64,000 nucleotides of DNA from Bursaphelenchus xylophilus (lineage: Eukaryota > Nematoda > Chromadorea > Rhabditida > Aphelenchoididae): assembly GCA_904066235.2 (NCBI GenBank), contig CAJFCV020000004.1, positions 8,866,001 to 8,930,000 on the forward strand, in the 5' to 3' direction. The notes beneath the pieces are model-generated. The model searched no databases and was not told the DNA's origin. It was given only the letters and a program-made list of their open reading frames with translations. This document shows, one piece after another, positions 44,372-56,930 of the stretch (the first letter of the stretch is position 1; each line of letters begins with the position of its first letter). The position numbers were made by a program, and so were the translations under genes.

Positions 44372-46699
44372 TATAATAGAATTTTATTTCCAAGAAAAGC
44401 GAAATAGAGTTAGCCGTCTCTGGCAATAATAAGAAGTGTTTTGGTAGGGGATTTTTAGAAGAAACTGCAGGTGCAAATTGTGTTACCATAGTTCTCAGGT
44501 GGACCTGGTTGTTTGGAATAATGAGGTGGAAAAGTTGAGGATAATATGGACAGATGGTTTTTGATTAATGCTTGGCTGTCTTCGTTCAGTTAAGAATTAA
44601 TTTGAATACAGAAAAAGGCAGAATTAACAGTTTCTTGGTCGACTAATAAAAAGTTGATGGAAAATATGAAATAAAATGGATAAAAACAGCCAAAATTTTA
44701 AAATACGTAAAAGAAACAGCTAAGTCTTGAAAGAAGGATTTCTCTTTGTCTTTGCCACTTGTTGACTTTGTCATTTTTGCTCAAAATTCGCATTGAAAAT
44801 ACGAAATTGAAAAAAAGCATCAAGTCTTTGTGAAGGAATCAAAAATAACATGAATAATGTTAAAATTCTCTAAAATAAAATCAAATTACAAAGTATTAGG
44901 CGTTTCCTATCATTTTATCGCAAAAAAGCACCGAATCCTGACTGTTATCAGTTGCTGCGCAATGTTACATAATGTTGCGCAATTTCTCTCTTTGTAAAAG
45001 AGTCTTCCTTTCTCTGTCGCCTCCGCTTTTTTGTTATCTTTTCTTACAGTCAAGATTCGGCGTTTTTTTTACGATTGCGTATTACTAACGCACAAACCTT
45101 ATATTATGCACCATAAATTTCAAATCTTTCCGAGTCTCGAACGGAAAACAATAAGTGCGAAAGACTTGACTCGAGTCATCTCTCACCGATATTTCTGCAA
45201 TTTCGCCAAAAATTGATCACAGATACGCATTTATATTCCGTTTTCTGCTGATTTCTGCAGTTAAACTAGTGTTTTACCTTGTTTATTAATTTTTTATTTA
45301 TTTTGCCACCAAAAAAAGCGAATTATCTGGGATTTTTTCCATTTTTATGGGGAAAACGGGAGTTTTCCGATATGGGATGAATCCTAAACTTACGAATGAC
45401 CGTGTTTGTTTGTTTTTGCGTGTTTTCAAAAGTTGCTGACTCGAGAAAGGGGGAAGGTGGGGTCCAACAAGTCTCATATTGCACTTGTTACAAAATGATG
45501 ATAAAAAAAATTCTTGAAATTATGAAAAAGTCTTGAGAAAATTAGTCTAAACATACTGTAATCATGTGTTCTCTGGTTTTATTGTTGTCTGGACACCTAA
45601 TCCGCACGTGCAATCCCACAACTTGCAGGAATTGGCGAATTTCAACACCTGTTACCAAGCGTAAAATGAAAGCTCTGCTTCCGGCTCATCATGACGAACT
45701 GCTTCTCAGAATCGATTAATCCTGCTGCAGGGACAAATATTGTGGTGTTTAGCATATGAGCGAGATTCCGAGAAGGGGTTTGAACAGACCGGTTAGTTAT
45801 TTTTCCACCAGAGGCTCTTTTCCGGCTCCATTTTTCTCTGTTCACGAGGCTCTTGCGCCCCATTCCCTCCGCTATTTTCTCGCTTCGTACAGGTGGTGGC
45901 GTTTTCTCTGCTCTCTCGGTTTTCCTTCGCTGTTGCCCCACTCTCCCTGCGAGCGTTTGGTCGTCGGACGGGCAAGGGGGACGAGTTTTTGGCGCCCAAA
46001 AAATCCTCCCCAGCCACCCTCGTTCCCCTCCCCGCTTTCGGGTTTTTTGTTCAGCGAGGAATTTCCGAACATCCCTTCGGATCCGCTATCCCGTATTTCA
46101 TATTGTACGGATTACTGCCACCACCTACAGAACTACGAAAATGGCCGCTTCGTTGGCCAAGGTGTTGTTCGTGTAGGAATCGGCCGTTTCCCATCTGCGT
46201 CGTCTTGGAAAGCCTCGGGTTTTGGTTGTTTTCGTCGGGAAAACGAGTTCATCTTGAGCTGATATCCGCTTATTATACTCTCGTCAACTAGTCTCGCCTT
46301 TATTGGCTTCCCCACGTCTTTGTGTAATTGTAAAAATCTATTTTTTTCTCGCAAATTTGTACGTTAGTCCGTCTAGTTGGTACTGTAAACAATTCGTAAT
46401 ACTGCAAAGGTTGTGAAGTTGTAAATAACCCCTACTCGTCGTCCTTTTGTAGTCAGCTGACTCAAATTGTACCGTGTTCTTGCTGGGAAATTTATTCGGC
46501 TCAAGTTGGGTAAATTCATGTAGCGTCATTTTGTCGTGATTTGTAACAGATCTTGCTCAGAATTTGAGATCCTAGGATCGCCTGTTTCCGACGTTACACT
46601 TGACTTTCAAACGAGTATCTGCATTTTGAGAGCTTCTTGTTGCATTTTCTATCGCTTTTGTATCCCTTTGACATCTTTTATGCCCATCGTTAGTCATTG
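44372..46699. other. Intergenic region with a GC-rich island
   Basis: 44372-45700 is AT-rich with no exon. 45750-46260 is clearly richer in G and C and in pyrimidine tracts, open on both strands, and contains AAAATGGCCGC at about 46137. Its proximity to the next gene suggests a promoter or untranslated leader. The long open frames here have no recognisable motifs and overlap each other on both strands. Confidence 0.4.
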
Positions 46700-48385
46700 A
46701 TGGACTTCCAATTCAACTCAGAATGGCTTAATCTTTATCAAAGTCTGGTATCAGCTCAGAACTCGTTCAATCCCGAGCTTCCATCACCGAGTAATTGCCC
46801 TACTCTTGGTCTGCCCGACCTCACTCAACTCAGTCAATACGATCTCGCTCAGCTGAACAGCCCCGACCTTCAGCAGATCAGTCCCGATCTAATACAACAT
46901 AATTTTCATGACCCGAATCAAGTGGGAAGTTCGCAGAATGTCGGTCTTGACTTCTCCAACTCGCTAGCGCAGAGTCAATTGGACATGAGCAACTTTGACT
47001 TGTCTAATTTTGCCCTACCTTCCTCCTTCACCCTCCAGTCAGCCCCACCCACACCCCAGACCCCATCCTTTCAATTCCAGCCCTCCTTGTATTCGCCGGC
47101 CCTCCAAACCACCTCGGTCGACGTGATGGCACCAAATCGGACAGGAACGACATTCCAACTCAACCTTCCGCCGATTGACTTTCGCGGAAATGGATCTAAT
47201 CCTTGGGTAAACCATGTTGGTGTGTACAAGATGCCGAATACCACGACAACCCCAACATTGCAGCCACCGGCGAAACTCACCGTGATGAAAGGCGACAAAG
47301 AAGGCGTGAAATTATTGATGGATAGAAGTGAGTTGTATTTTATTTCTTTTTTGGATTTTAGGGTTAGCCCGAACTGTCCCTCAAAATTGAAAAAATAGGG
47401 TGTTACATGTTATAGTGGGTTTTAAACTTACAAATTACATCCCCATTCATTTGAAAAACACTAGTTATTGATAGCCAATTTCGGGGTTTTTCTGGGGGAG
47501 AGTTCGCCTGCAACGAGATTTTAGGTACCAAATTTAGGAGAAAATAAAAATTCCGAGCGAGAAGGCGAAATTTTATTGAATTTGGCTTTAATTATTGTTT
47601 ACTAAACCCAATTAGCTCTGTTCGACAAAGTTTTCATCAAAAATTATTTGGATTTGCGATTAATTTACCTTATTTTAGCTGTGATCTTACATCGGAAGTT
47701 GGACAACTGCATAGCCAACTGGACGTTCGCGTACCACGACCGATTCATGCGTGAATGGCTTCAGCGGAATTTCTACATATATGGCACATCGATAGTTTGC
47801 TCGAAGGTCGTTACAAACGAGGGCTATGTGTTTGGGATGTACGTGATGGATAAGGTCGAAACGGCAAATAATCTCATGAAATTGGCAGCAAGGTTTAGTG
47901 TAGTGGATGGAAGTAAGTCTCCAAACGTTTTTGATTTGTTTTTAGGGCGATAGCGCTTCTCAAATGCAGTGATTTTCCATATTTTATCATGGATAATATA
48001 AGTTTTAATGTGTATTCGTTTCAGATCCAAATTATTCGATAAAAGTGACGTCGTCGGAGAGCTTAGTTATGGCGTTCTCAGCAGCCGTGAAAGTAGAGAG
48101 CAAAACAGGTCGAAAGAAGGCAAAGGATGTGGAAGAGGCAGTTTCGGATGTGTTTTCGCTAATGGTAAGGGATTTTATTTTGTTTTTCTTCGTTTTTAGA
48201 TAGGAATTGATGCGGTAAAAGCTGGGGCAAAGGATCTGAACTATTTCAAGAGCAAAAGACTATTGTACCTGAATTCACCTTGGAAAAAGTTCCTTCTGCA
48301 TTTATTACCTAAAAATAGTGAAATTGCCCCAGAATTTCCGCTGCATCGTTCAAATGAAAAGCGACTAACGGCTGAATACTTTTAG
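46700..48385 (+). CDS. Unrecognised nematode protein with Q/S/P/N-rich N-terminus
   Basis: No family is recognised. Four exons (46700-47327, 47679-47912, 48025-48164, 48200-48385) joined in phase give 395 residues. The first 150 residues are low complexity, rich in Ser, Pro, Gln, Asn and Leu, with repeats such as SPDLQQISPDLIQ and DMSNFDLSNF, as in transcription activation regions. From about residue 195 the sequence looks globular: LTVMKGDKEGVKLLMDR, LDNCIANWTFAYHDRFMREW, NFYIYGTSIVCSKVVTNEGY, GMYVMDKVETANNLMKLAAR, SIKVTSSESLVMAFSAAVKV, and GRKKAKDVEEAVSDVFSLM before the charged C-terminus. There is no signal peptide or membrane segment. AATAAA at 48597-48602. The layout, a disordered N-terminus plus an alpha/beta domain, suggests a nuclear or regulatory protein, but that is inference. 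Confidence 0.75.
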
Positions 48386-48602
48386 ATGAACCCGGTGAAG
48401 CCCGCAGTCCCACAATATGCTCAGCCACGGAACGTCTTCTTCCAATAAAACCACTTGATTTAGATACTTTCTTAGCAACTTTTACAATTTTTATAACTTT
48501 TGCCCGGGTTGATCTCATAACCTATACATTTCATTGCGAAGATGAATTTTTGATTGTTGAATTGTTACTTGTGTGTATTTCGTACTTGTATCTTTTAATA
48601 AA

Positions 48603-49013
48603 AGAAGTTTGTGATTGAAAATATTGAACGTGAATGTCGTGAAATCGACTGAAATTACCGTTGTTTACGTTATATTTTGTCGTGTTTTGGCCGTGATTTG
48701 AGTTGGTTGAAGAGGGAGTAGAGATTTTTGATATGTTTTGAGAAAAATTATATTATCCATGGATATATCCATGACGAGCTTTTGCAATTTTTGCGAAAAT
48801 CTTTGATTTTTAGGGAATCTAGCGATTCAAAATCGCTTTTCTTTCTGTATAAGACATGAGAGTTAGTTACAGTTAGTTCTAGCATTGCTTTTTTATATTA
48901 CACTTGACGTCAACCTTAATTTGGGAATCGAAGTTTAATAAGTTATGAGATAGAAGTTAAATATATTAATGGGAGACGAGATGTAATTATTTTAATTCTC
49001 ATTGTTTTTAGTT
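48603..49013. other. Short intergenic region upstream of the ATAD2-like gene
   Basis: Holds TTATATTACACTTGAC at about 48894-48909 and TTATCCATGGATATATCCAT near 48756. Ends in the pyrimidine-rich acceptor TTTTTAG two bases before the next ATG. Confidence 0.4.
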
Positions 49014-52000
49014 ATGCCAATGCCGCCACTCCGCCGCTCGAACCGGGACCGGCACATGGTCTACTCCAGTCTGAAAGAGAACCAGATTGGCATGGAGAGC
49101 GCATTGATCAAAAGTCTAGTCCACGAAGCCAATAAACGGGTAAGAAACTTTAGTCGCCTCTTACTATAAAATTCTACAAAATTAAAAAGGCTCTGATTTA
49201 AAAAAAAATTAGCCTTAGGGTCTATAGAGACGAACAAATGTCTATTGCCGGATTCCGAGTATAATTTTTGATCAAATTAAGATATCAAAATGCCTAAAAT
49301 AATGTTATTTCTTTTCCAGGATGACTATTTCCTCCGCCGATCGGGTCGAAAAAGTAGAAGAAAGTCGTTCGAAGAGTATGTAAATTATTCCCCAGCCCAC
49401 AAGTCCGGAGAGATCTCAGAAGCCGAACTGAATGACGAAAACAGCCCTCATCGCTCCAGAAGACAATGCGTCCTCAGAAGAGCCGTCATATACGACGAGG
49501 AGTTCGATGACGAGCCAGAAGACTACTATCTAGTCCAGCGAAGGAGTAGCCGAAGAGTCGTGGATAAGCGTCATCAATCGGCGAAGGCACGGCTCGCCGA
49601 AGAACCCCAATCAAGCAGCCGAAAACCCAGTCGCCGCTCCCAAATTGAACCCGAGAGTAGCCAGAATGATGAGGACAGTCAATTGCCAGAGGATGAGCAA
49701 CTCCCCGAAGAAGAAGCAGAGTTCTCGTCGCTGTCGGAGCGGGTCAAAAGACGTCGCCAACACCAGACCGAAGAATTTGATGAAACCGAAGCGAAAAAGG
49801 CGAGATTGGAAAAGAACTTGCGCTCAAAACGGGTGAAATACGAGGATGAGGAGGATGAAGTTACCGGTGAGGATAGTCAGGATGCAGTGAAGGATGAACA
49901 GGACATATCGGCGAGGTTTTCGCAAACGCCAGAGGTAGGCATGGTTAATATAATTTTTGGGGAATTTTGGAATTTTTTTGGTCATATTTTTTCTGAAACT
50001 TATACCGCTCTTTCGTAAGGTTAGAGAGTAGTATAAGTTTTAGAAAATTACTATTACTGGCATTTCCTGCCAGTAATAGTAATGTTCGGCAGTGAAAGAA
50101 ACACTTGACCCAATGTGCCAACTCTTCCCTTTGCTAGTTGTAGCTCCAAATTTGATATTATAAGACGGTATTTTAGCCCGATGATAATGGAAAACGATAT
50201 TTCTTCCGCCGAAATCGCAACCAAGTCATCAGATTGCAAGACGAATTCGCCAAGGGAAGAAGAAAGAGCCGTCGTTCGACCCGCCGTTCCACCGGTCGAA
50301 CCCATTCGAAACGGGGCCAATACCGTGAATCCTCAAGCTCGTCCACCTCGGACTCGGACGAAGACATCTCAGTCAAGGATCTGAAAGCCGAAGCCAAGTT
50401 CGAACGGAGAAAATTGAAGTCGTTGGAAAAGGGACGTTCCAAGTTCCTGCCGCTCAATATGAATGCCGCTGAGTGGAAACAACGCCATCAACTGAACAGC
50501 TTGGTATCACTGAACTCGGCGGTACAGGCGTTGGGAGATATCGAGCCAATGGGATTGGATAAATCGATTCAATTCAAGGACATTGGAGGATTGGATCAGC
50601 ACATCCAGAGCTTGAAGGAAATTGTCGCATTCCCCCTGTTATATCCCGAGATTTTCGAGAAATTCCATATCACCGCACCTAAAGGCGTCCTGTTTTATGG
50701 ACCCCCGGGAACGGGGAAAACCCTGGTCGCCCGAGCTCTGGCCAATGAATGCAGCAAGGACGGGAAGAAAGTCTCGTTCTTCATGAGGAAAGGCGCCGAT
50801 TGTATGAGCAAATGGGTCGGCGAAAGCGAACGACAACTCCGCTTACTCTTCGACCAGGCCTACCAAATGCGTCCCAGCATCATTTTCTTCGACGAAATCG
50901 ATGGACTCGCGCCGGTGAGGTCCTCGAAACAAGATCAGATCCATTCCTCGATCGTCTCCACACTCCTTGCCTTAATGGACGGCCTGGACAATAGAGGGGA
51001 AGTGGTGGTTATTGGGGCGACAAATCGTCTCGATTCGATTGATCCGGCACTGCGAAGGCCAGGGAGGTTTGATAGAGAACTAAGATTTGATCTGCCCGAT
51101 AGTAATGTAAGTTTTTTGGGGGCTTAGTAGAAAAGTATGATAAAATTGAAAACATTAGTATTTTTGGAGAAGTTATTGCAAGTTGGGGTAAAATACGGAG
51201 CATACATCTGGGAATTACGACGATTTTTTGACTATAAAGAAAAAATTTTTATATTGTAATAGGCGAAATTGATGAGAACTGGAAAATTTTCTAAAATTCT
51301 TGGTAAAATATAATCTTTGATCTGTGGATAAATGAGTTATGGCTAATTAGAGAATTAACAGACTAATTGCAGGATAGAAGAAGGATCCTGGACATCCACA
51401 CCCACAACTGGGAGCAAGGAAAACCACCCGCGGAATTGCTCGACTCCCTCTCCGAAAAGACCTCCGGCTATTGTGGAGCGGATCTCAAGGCTCTGTGTGC
51501 AGAAGCGGTCCTAGTTGCGGTCCGAAATCGCTACCCTCACATTTACATCTCTGACGATAAATTGGCCCTGGATCCGGCTCAAGTCCAAGTGGAGGAATGG
51601 CACTTCAACGAAGCCCTGCGGCGAATTGTCCCCGCCTCCCGACGCGGACTCACCATCACCTCATACAACGTCAATCCCCGCTCATCCGTGTTCCTGAAAG
51701 CGGTTGTACAAGAAGTTGTCGGAAAAATCCCCTCAGGCTATATTTCGAAAAATTCGAATGCAACCCAAAATGAGTTGGAAAAAGTCATGGAAAGCCTGAG
51801 AATCCCATTGACCGTACCGTCCCACCGACTTTTACTACATTCAAATGGAGATCAAGGCCAAACAAGATATTATTTACCAGCTATCATCAGAAAACTCGAA
51901 CATTTACCTGTGTTTTCGGTCTCCTTTGGACAGCTTTTCGCCAACTCACAACCGGAAGAGAATTTGTCGGCGGTTATGCTGGCTATAACACAAGCAACCA

Positions 52001-54585
52001 GCAGAGGATCGTCGGCTTTGCTGGTTTTATCGGATATTGATGTACTGGAAAGTCAACTCCCTGCTAGTCTTTGGGATATGGTAAGTGGATGATAAAGAAG
52101 TTTTATGAGGTTGAGAAGGTGGTAGAGACATTTTGGAGAGGAAACGAAATGATGAGAAATGGTTTTGGGCTATTTTTTATATTGTAGTAGGTAGTAAAAA
52201 AATGTGGAATTTGATATAAATGGATGTTTTAATGGGGATTCCCTTGGTCTTACGGAGATTTTGAGAAAATTTGGTGGATTTTTAAATGGTTCATATACCT
52301 TTTTTATGTTGTACTAGACACTAAATGAAAATTTTTGGAAATTTTTAATTGTAAGAAAGATTGCTTGAGATTCTTTTCTAATAACTCAAGAAGGTGCATT
52401 TCGTATTTTAAAAACAGATTTTTCTTTTCATTTTATATTTTTTACACTTTATATTTTCCAAATTTTCAGCTGGTGACCTCGATCGAACGTTTTGACGGAT
52501 TCACCCCTCTCCTTTTATTGGCCACCTCAAAAACAGCGTATGAAGAATGCGCAGAGTCGATCAAGTCCCTGTTCAAACAACGAAACGCCTTGAAGATCGA
52601 ATTGCCATCAACAGAAAGTCGAAAAGAATATTTTGAACAGCTAGTACAAGATGCGTTTGAAGAGCCAAAAAATTTCGATCGTAAGTAATGTAAATTATAT
52701 TAATAGATTTTTGCGGGACGTATTTTACAGTGACAAAAGTTTTTTGATCGAAAAATTTGATTTTTGGAATAATTCGAAAAAATTCGTCATGATGACACTA
52801 TTAGTTTACAAAAGATAAAAATTTTGATTGAAAAAAATAGAATATGGGTGTGATCTTACACCAAAAATAATTTAGAGTTGTAATTTCAATTATTTTTATT
52901 ATTTTTTCAGCCGAACTCCATCCAGCCCCACCAAAAGTCGACCAAATCCCAACTTCTTCGGCCCCCCGCCTCACCGAACCCGAACTAAAATCCTTGGAAA
53001 AGACCTACGACCAAATGCAACGACAGCTCCGCATCTTCCTCAGAGACATTTTGGCCCGACTGATCCGTGATCGCCGCTTCCATGTGTTCCATTTGCCAGT
53101 GAGCACCGAAGACGCCGAAGATTACTACGAAATCATCTCAAACCCAATGAGTTTGAGCGACATGATGGGAAAGATCGACAAGAAACAGTACATAAATACC
53201 ACCGAATTCCTGCAGGATATCGTGTTGATCAAGGATAATGCGTGGGAGTATAATCCGGCGACTAGAATGGACGGTAGGTCTTGTGGAATATAAAAATGGA
53301 GTTTTGAAAAAAGTTACAATTAAAACAAAGCTAAATAGTGTGAAAAAAGAGACATTTTTTGGTTAAATTTAGTAAATTCAAAGCCTAAGATGTTTCCATT
53401 TATTTTATTTTTCATTTTTTAGACATGAATATCCGCCACAACGCCGCAGCTCTCTTGGACACCACTGCCGCCCTGTTTGACGCTGAATTGGACGATGACT
53501 TTGAAAAGAAGCTCACAGAGACTCTGACCCTCATCAATGAAACCAAAGACAGGCTGTTTGGAAAGAAGGAAGAGCCAAGGAAAAAGAAGGAGGAAGAAGT
53601 GCCTCAAGAAGAAGAGAAAGACGAAGACATAGAAGAAAAGAAGCCGAAATCCGACAAAAAATTGGTCATCGACAAAGAAAAGATTGATGAGGCCGTTGAG
53701 TTTGTAAGTTTTATGATTTTTTTGTCGTTATGGGGATTACGGTAACTTTGGGTACTCTAAAAAAAGTAGGTGGATTTATGGGGAAAATAGTTGTATTGAA
53801 GTGAAGGTTGTGTAGAATGATGTGTAAGGGGTCTTGATGGTTGATCTAGAACGATTTTATGATCATGCCCTTAGGGCAAAAGTTACAGGATTTTTTGTCA
53901 GTTGTCGCATTATGGCTGAATTAGTGTTATTTTGTGGGAATTTGGGGTTCAAAATGGATAGCAATGGTAAAATACGTATTCTTAAACTAATAAAAAATTT
54001 TAAAATTTGTAATTTTATGGTGTTAAAGGTCAAAATTTTGAATTATATTATCCTTGATAACAGATGTCAAGTGTGATATAAATATTTGCGTATGTTGATC
54101 GGAATAGATTAATTGTGTTTGAATATAAAATTTTATGGAGGAATATTGAGAATAGGGAGGAATATTGAGAATAGAGAAATTTTACTGAAAGAAACGGCAA
54201 AATATCGATATTTTGGAAGAGTTGACACTTCGCAACAAAAAATCAATAACGCAAATTGAAAGTAAAATTTGCAATCTTTGTTGCATCTGCCTTGCTACTA
54301 GTGTAATGGAGGCGGTGTATTTTTAATTTGAGAGAAATTGGGGTTTTTGATTAACAGATATAGCCGTTTATATCATACTTGACCAACAAATTTGATATTT
54401 TTTTTCGATTTTTTCAACTTTTTCTGTTGCAGGCCGTCACGCGAACCCACGACTGGACAATCCAGGACATTGAAGCGCTCGGTGTTCGCCTCACGCAAGA
54501 GATTCAGGCCCACCGCGACGAATGGGACAGATCTAATCTGGGCCGCAGGCTTTACGAAGAGGTCTGCAAATTCGAAAAGGATTAA
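49014..54585 (+). CDS. lex-1: AAA-ATPase bromodomain protein, ATAD2/LEX-1 type
   Basis: A nuclear chromatin factor that couples an AAA ATPase to an acetyl-histone-binding bromodomain and maintains expression through repetitive or silenced chromatin. Eight exons (49014-49139, 49320-49934, 50177-51106, 51373-52080, 52470-52680, 52911-53273, 53423-53703, 54433-54585) give 1128 residues, somewhat shorter than its relatives. Residues 43-370 are acidic and basic low complexity with RRSxR-type repeats. The AAA domain starts FKDIGGLDQHIQSLKEIV near 380, with Walker A GPPGTGKT near 422, Walker B IIFFDEIDG near 482 and ATNRLDSIDPALRRPGRFDR near 523. A degenerate second AAA region follows without Walker A. 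The bromodomain covers about residues 905-1000 (DYYEIISNPMSLSDMMGKID, LIKDNAWEYNPATR, with the acetyl-lysine asparagine retained). An acidic linker and a short C-terminal domain close it. The ATG lies two bases after an acceptor, suggesting trans-splicing. Confidence 0.95.
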
Positions 54586-55156
54586 TCCACCCCGCATTTA
54601 GTAACATTACGGAATGCGTCATCAAGCAATAGAGCGGGCAGTGGCTCGGCATTGTGTATTTTATTTGGATTTTTTATCGAATTTTGGAATTTTTAAAACG
54701 CTTACGGGAATTTCATACGATTTTTTTTTCTGATTCAGCAAACTTGAGTGCTCAAAAAATTAGATTAATTTTTTGAATATTGAAGATTTGCAAGATTTTT
54801 TTAATTTGTAAATCTCCAAATTAAAATTTCACATTGAAAAATTCAAAAAGTATCAAAAAATATTCAATTTTATTCGAATTTTCGGGTCTATGGCCTCCAT
54901 GTTACATCCCAGGTACTTTATTACCTTCAAATATGACTATTTTAACATTCTTTCCGCTCAATCTCCCATCCTATTCTAATGGTATCATCGCCGTCTTTCC
55001 TTACCTTAAAATATTCGAATTATTCCTAATTAGTACACCTAATTATCAGCACTGCCATCTCATAACTTATTTTTTATCGCTATTTATTGTGGAAATAAAT
55101 TTTGTCAGCAATTGACGTGTTTTTGGATTGATTTATTTAGGTCCGAAAACTTGTTT
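54586..55156. other. 3' flank of the ATAD2-like gene
   Basis: AT-rich, with GGAATTTTTAAAACG and long A/T runs; no exon was seen. Confidence 0.35.
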
Positions 55157-55524
55157 GCACAGTGCAGGGAAAACGGATTTTCAAATTGCACTGTGCGAAA
55201 ATTTTTTTCGAGAAGACTGCACAGTGCAAAAGCTGCGACAAAACTTCGCTCTGCACAGTGCGAAAAATGATTGAAATTTTTTTTGCACAGTGCAAAAAAG
55301 ACTCAAATTGTTTTTGCTCGCACCGTGCAATGGAGATGTTGTCGCTGAACTCTCTGCACTGTGCAAAACAATTTTTTAAATCTTGCACAGTGCAATTCAA
55401 AGAGTTGCTTCATCTGCACAGTGCAATATTTCGGAAACTTATAGGAATTTTTGCGCACAGTGCAAAAATAGATCCAATAGAAATTGCACTGTGCAAAAAA
55501 ATGAATAAATTTTTTGCACAGTGC
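55157..55524. repeat. GCACNGTGC array C: 12 regularly spaced copies
   Basis: Exact copies start at 55157, 55188, 55219, 55253, 55285, 55320, 55356, 55385, 55416, 55455, 55486 and 55516. Start-to-start distances are 31, 31, 34, 32, 35, 36, 29, 31, 39, 31 and 30. The sequence between copies is not repeated, so this is not a simple tandem duplication. Central bases are A in eight copies, T in three and C in one. Confidence 0.92.
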
Positions 55525-56149
55525 GATTTGCAAGTAGCTAAATGAATCTCTTCAAAACAAAAAAAAATTGTCGTCAAAGTGCCCCTTATTGTTCGCGAAT
55601 CTTCCGCGGAATGCGCTCTTATCAATGAGACCACCTGATGACGTCACTTTTCAAAATACGCATGGAAAAGGCCCTATTTTAGCATTTCGGGCAACCTTGC
55701 AACCCGAGATTTCGCCGGTTATCGAATTAAGCGCCTCGGGCGCTAATCCGTTTCCGCTTCGAAAATAAAAGCCTACGTAAATTGGCGGATTAATGGCCCA
55801 CCTTTTCTGGGCCGGACATTTGCACGTAAGAAACGGGAAATTTTATTTTCAATTTTTTATTACTCTTTTCAAAAATTTTATGACGTAACCCCCCACCGGG
55901 GCGTTTGGTCTCTAAATTCCGCTCAATTTTTTTTATTTCCTCTCTCTTGTTTCAATTATGCCTAGATTGAATATTATTGGCGATGAAATTGGGATTTTTG
56001 GGAAGGAAGTTGAAGAATTGACAGGGGTTTTTTGGGAGCAGAAAAACTGAACAACGTGTTCGTCGTTTGCCGAATTTTGTTCGTCCTTTTCACTGGGTTT
56101 TTTCGCCAAATTCCGTGAATAAGGACTCAAACTTTACTGTGCAATCCTT
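55525..56149. other. Intergenic stretch, nothing identified
   Basis: 55560-55800 is richer in G and C but holds no recognisable coding sequence. Confidence 0.3.
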
Positions 56150-56930
56150 TTATATGGTTGTCGGCTAAACTCTTCGAATATAACACGGTATTTGCCAGAT
56201 GCGTTCGAACTTTTGCAGAAAATTCGTGGGCTTGCGGGAGCACGAGGAAATGTAAAACTACAGTGATGACAAATAAGAAAAATTAGAAGATCTTTGATAA
56301 CAGATGTTACTGTATTCAGACGTACACGAGTAAGGTGGCAAACGGCGAATAATATCCTGGCATGCCTATTCTTCATGGGCTAGAAATAATATTTTTTTGC
56401 GTTTCAAGAAAAACTTATCGTGGCGGATCTGATCTAGGGGCAAAAACGTACCATTTTGCCCCCCGGGAAGTATCAAAAAATGCAGCAAAATGCCTCCTTC
56501 TCCAAGTGAAAAAACTCCGATTTCAAAAGCGCGTCCGCTCTTTTTGTGAGGCGCCCTTCAAAACGGAGTTTTTTTAGTTGGAGAGGGAGGCATTTTGCTG
56601 CATTTTTTGATACTTCCCGGGTACAAAATGGTACGTTTTTTGCCACTGGATCAGCCCCGTCACTGTAAGTTTTCTTGAAACGCAAAAAAATCTTACTTCT
56701 AGCCCATAAAGAGTAGTCATAAAACCATGTTGTTCGCTGTTTGCTACCTTATTCGTGTAGGTCTAAATACAGTAACGCCTGTTATCAAAGATCTTCTAAT
56801 TTTTCTTATTTGTCATCACTTGAATTTTACATTTCCCCCTACCCCCGCAAGCCCACGAATTTTCTGAAAAGTTCGAACGCATCTGGCAAATACCGCGTTG
56901 TATTCGATTAGTCATCAAAACAATGAAGAC
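56150..56930. mobile_element. Foldback element, about 0.78 kb
   Basis: Almost the whole segment is an inverted repeat. GGGAAGTATCAAAAAATGCA at about 56466 pairs with the inverse near 56618. Outward from there AGATCTTTGATAACAG (about 56288) pairs with CTGTTATCAAAGATCT (about 56779), and CACGGTATTTGCCAGATGCG (about 56185) pairs with the inverse near 56895. The unpaired loop is roughly 56506-56579. It has no coding capacity; open frames on the two strands mirror each other. Confidence 0.8.

Noticed and set aside
45756..46262. Plus-strand frame of 169 codons in the GC-rich island
   Set aside because: Long frames are open on both strands at once, as expected from high GC and low stop density; the sequence shows no domain and is pyrimidine-rich as in promoters.
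49645..49836. Frame inside exon 2 of the ATAD2-like gene
   Set aside because: Out-of-frame shadow of the low-complexity acidic/basic coding region.
55137..55634. Overlapping frames on both strands through array C
   Set aside because: They are rich in HCA/CTV/QC residues encoded by the GCACNGTGC dyad on either strand; no splice or domain support.
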